Below are positions 31,199 through 34,202 of a stretch of 34,202 nucleotides of DNA, piece by piece. Numbering within the stretch: the first letter of the stretch is position 1; each line of letters opens with the position of its first letter. Source of the stretch: Chara braunii (taxonomy: Eukaryota > Streptophyta > Charophyceae > Charales > Characeae); the NCBI GenBank assembly GCA_003427395.1, contig BFEA01000710.1, positions 29,224 through 63,425 on the forward strand, given 5' to 3'. Below the pieces are notes generated by a model. The model searched no databases. It had not been told where the DNA came from and saw only the letters and a program-made list of their open reading frames with translations. Both the position numbers and the translations under genes were made by a program.

Positions 31199-32495
31199 AC
31201 AAACCTTATGACCATCTAATCAAAGTACCTGAAAATCATGAAACATCCCGAAATGATGAATGTCTCGAAGACCATGAAACCAACCCTTGTGATCATCTGT
31301 TTAAGCTACAAGAAATCATGAAGCATACTGCAGTGATGAAAATTCTGAAGATCACGAAAGCAATCCTTATGACCATCTGTTCAAGCTACCCGAAAATCAT
31401 GAAACTTCATAATGTTTTATGATTTTTTGGTAACCTAAATAGATACCCACAACGATTGTTTTTATAGTTTTCGAGACATTCATTATTCCAGGATGCTTCA
31501 TGATTTTTTAACAACTTTAACAGACGATTAAAAGGGTTACTTTCACAGTCCTCGAAACGTGTATCACCTCGGAATGCTTTATGATTATCGAGTAGCTTCG
31601 ACAGATGACCGTAAGGGTAAGCTAACATGGTCTTTGAGACGTTCATCACTTCAGGACGCTTCGTAATTTCGGGTAGCTTGAAGATATATCATAAGGGTTA
31701 CTTTTATTGTTTTCGGGACGTTCATCAATCAGGATGCTTTATGTTTTTCAGGTAGTTGAAATACATAACCATAAGGGTTGCTTTCATGGTCTTCGGGACG
31801 TTTATGACTTCGGGATGCTTCATGATTTTCGAATGACTTCAACAACTTGTCATAACAGTTGCTTTCATGGTCTTTGAGACGTTTATCACTTCAGGGTGTT
31901 TTCTTTTTTTCGTAGCTTCAACACATGACAATAAGGGTTGTTTTTCTAGTTGTCGGCACGTTCATAACTCAGATGCTTCATTATTTTCGATGAGCTTGGA
32001 TACATGACCATAAGGGTTGTTTTCATGGTCTTTGAGAAGTTCATCACTTCGATATGCTTCATTATTTTCAGGTAGTTTTAACAAATGGTCATAAGGGTTG
32101 CTTTCATGGTCTTCGGGACGTTCACCACTTCAGGATGTTTTATGTTTTTTTTGGTAGTTTGAACAGATGGTTAAAAGGGTTGTTTCCATGATTTTCCGGA
32201 TGCTCATCACTTTGGGACGTTAATCTCTTCGAGGCGTTCATCACTTTGGGATGATTCAGGATTTTTGGGTAGCTTGAACTGATGATCATAACGGTTGCTT
32301 TCATGGTTTTGGAGAGGGGCGTTCATCACCTCGGGATGCTTCATGATTTTCAGGTAGCTTGAACTGATGATCATAACGGTTGCTTTCATGGTTTTGGAGA
32401 CGTTCATTACTTAGAAATACTTGATGATTTTCGGATAGCTTGAACAGATGACCATTTCGGATAGCGTGAACATCTTGAATCCTTTGAGATAATGA
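31199..32495. repeat. 81-bp satellite, block 3
   Basis: Monomers are inverted up to about 31400 and then run in the orientation of block 1 to about 32495. Copies are more diverged than in block 1. The junction at about 31400 is a direct head-to-head change inside a monomer. Confidence 0.9.
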
Positions 32496-34202
32496 AAACA
32501 ACCCCTATTTGTAGCGATCGTACGTTTGGGGGAAATAGGTAGAAGGTAGCGTGTCTGGTTGTAACATCACCCCCAATATTAGATTAGATAGTTAAAAACA
32601 GAAAAAAAGACGAAGTCACAAGGTGTATCAGATGTCACCAATTGTTACGAGATTGAATTATAAACGTCTTTTGATGGGCAATGAGGACAGCAAGGACAAT
32701 GAGGATGCCCTTAGGGACTCGTTGGTTAGGGCACCGATTGTCAATGTGCATTATGGTATGAGGTTGTGAGTTCAAACTTCGCACCTCTGCGCAGAGACAC
32801 CAGAGGTGTTTACGTAACGCGTGGTCACTTGCATACCCCATTAGGCTCACACATGTAAGTTATTACAGATACTATATGTGCAACACCAAAGGGTTAAGTG
32901 AATGGTTGTTGCATGTCAGGGTTTGATTATGCGGAAGGTTGCCTAAGGATGTTGGTTATAGATTATTCCGATGATCCCCCCAATCTGACGTGTCGTATAT
33001 TGGTACCATATAAAACTGTAGTACATGTGGTTGAGGGTGATTGTTGTATATTGATGAACGTATGTTCGAATACACTAAATATAATAATATCTATACACAA
33101 CCTATAAAGTCTACAAATACACACACGATGCTTACAACATCTAACGACATATATACAATTGACAAAGCATGAATACATAGCTCATGGGAGTACATGTAAC
33201 CTTTGGGCAACCATATAGTTAACAACAGTGCCACGAGGGGTATCGAGTCCCTAGGGGTGTCATTGACTTACTCTGGGGTTTGTGAGGCTTTCAGATAGGG
33301 GTCAGTAACTAGGGTTGGGTATGGGTTTAACACCCGGTCCGAGCTTGTCCGTCATCCACTTAGCCATGGACAAGTTGTGTCAGTTAGCGTTTGTCCGTTG
33401 AATCTGCCTAACTCGGGTGCCTCGCTAGGAATCCGGGTAGTAATTGTGGGACTGATAGGATACTGCTTGTGCCTAACGTCCGAAGTTCCCGGGTGGCAAG
33501 GCTTGCTTATCAATGCTTCAACTATAGTTGGAAAAAGGTTAATAGTCGCTTAGGGCTTATCCGTGATCCGCCTAAGCCTTGGGTAAGTTGGGTCATTCTG
33601 CGTTTGTTCCGTTAGAGCAAGCCAATCACTGGTGCGTGTAAACGGTATTCAGTCCAAGTAATGCTCTGAGATAATAAGGTGATAGTCCAAGGTGATTAAA
33701 AATGAGATAGGATAATAGGAATACGGGGTGCGTCAAGAGAATTGATGAGAGGATGGGTTGGGAGGCAGTCTCACAAATGGAACAATTGTCAGGACAACCA
33801 ATGGTTGGCTGATGCAACGCCCAACATGTGTCTGGAACCGAGACTCTGTAAGAACCTAGGCTTTATAAAAAAAAAGAATAATAATTTGCAAAGTACCCCT
33901 ATAATTGGAGATACATATTAAAATGCCCCTAAAAAATTTGGGTTGAACGAGATGCCTTTTTGGGCCTAATTCATTGCGTTTCGCCTCTGTCAGGCCCATG
34001 TGCAAATTTGCAATCTATACCGCCTCATTGGGGCCTGGACCTAAAAACTGTTTTACCCGGTTTTCCCTCTATTGCACAATACCCAGACTCGTAGGAAGGG
34101 CAGTTTACCTCCATGTTCGACAACTTAATTCATCGTCCTCCCTGATGAGGTTCCCCATCTCCAACTCCTCCTATCCCACGTCACTATCTCTGAAATCCTC
34201 TT
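32496..34202. other. unassigned right end with tRNA-like stretch and a short repeat
   Basis: At 32719-32790, TTGGTTAGGGCACC and GAGTTCAAACTTC resemble the A and B boxes of a tRNA-derived sequence, but no clean cloverleaf forms. A roughly 60-bp segment containing GCGTTTGTCCGTT near 33335-33400 recurs in diverged form near 33549-33615. Other frames are under 75 codons and unrecognised. Confidence 0.35.

Noticed and set aside
27600-32407. Many 60-150-codon repetitive open frames
   Set aside because: They follow from the 81-bp satellite period being a multiple of three; there is no start context, domain or unique sequence.
27030-32495. CRISPR-like array
   Set aside because: Repeats are contiguous 81-bp monomers that diverge throughout; there are no constant repeats with unique spacers and no cas-like genes.
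32719-32790. tRNA gene
   Set aside because: A- and B-box-like words are present, but acceptor and anticodon stems do not form convincingly; at most a SINE head.

Overview
This looks like nuclear DNA from a plant-lineage eukaryote. The grounds are long CT, GA, TA and TG microsatellites, kilobases of satellite DNA, TATA boxes, and retroelement and DNA-transposon relics with plant or algal-type domains. The coding relics are a CCHC plus coiled-coil ORF, a GIY-YIG endonuclease placed N-terminal to a Penelope-type reverse transcriptase, and a transposase with a SAP-like insert. They resemble, from memory, families abundant in charophyte algae such as Chara. That assignment is inference; no database was searched. 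I see no intact host gene. Almost everything here is transposon, satellite or assembly artefact.

Layout. 1-7326: a decayed Penelope-like element (PLE) between two roughly 640-bp direct terminal repeats (pLTRs), each preceded by a (CT)n tract. It carries a Gag-like ORF1 and one long EN-RT frame with 13 in-frame stops. 7327-9720: a TATA box, an unrecognised ORF, and a broken acidic/proline-rich gene on the + strand. 9723-10057: microsatellites inside a duplicated 67-bp sequence. 10548-13324: a transposase relic on the - strand, facing the previous gene. 13444-13915: a 472-bp nonautonomous element. 13916-18225: AT-rich degenerate repeats, then a 1.7-kb purine strand containing one misassembly. 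18226-18368: a Tn5/Nextera mate-pair junction and misplaced sequence. 18400-20633: a 2.2-kb element with a perfect 8-bp target duplication, filled by a palindromic array of about 147-bp monomers. 20634-20866: a 115-bp-arm palindrome. 21805-21940: a satellite fragment. 22521-24680: a SINE-like unit, many hairpins and a TATA promoter-like block. 27030-32495: an 81-bp satellite, repeatedly inverted, interrupted by a second 472-bp element and a 380-bp non-satellite island. 32500-34202: unassigned sequence with one tRNA-like stretch.

The most interesting system is a family of nonautonomous elements (13444-13915, 18400-20633, 28765-29236). They share ends of the type ACAAGNGGTTA / GAGAGAAGGTTA and have about 8-bp target duplications. 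Their interiors are alternating palindromic repeats, and one copy has grown into a satellite array. The separate 81-bp satellite shares a core of about 40 bp with these elements, which suggests a transposon-to-satellite path visible within one locus. Several assembly faults (18226-18368, 16546-16800, the gap at 23279, scattered Ns at 28.2-28.4 kb) should be corrected before any biology is drawn from those places.
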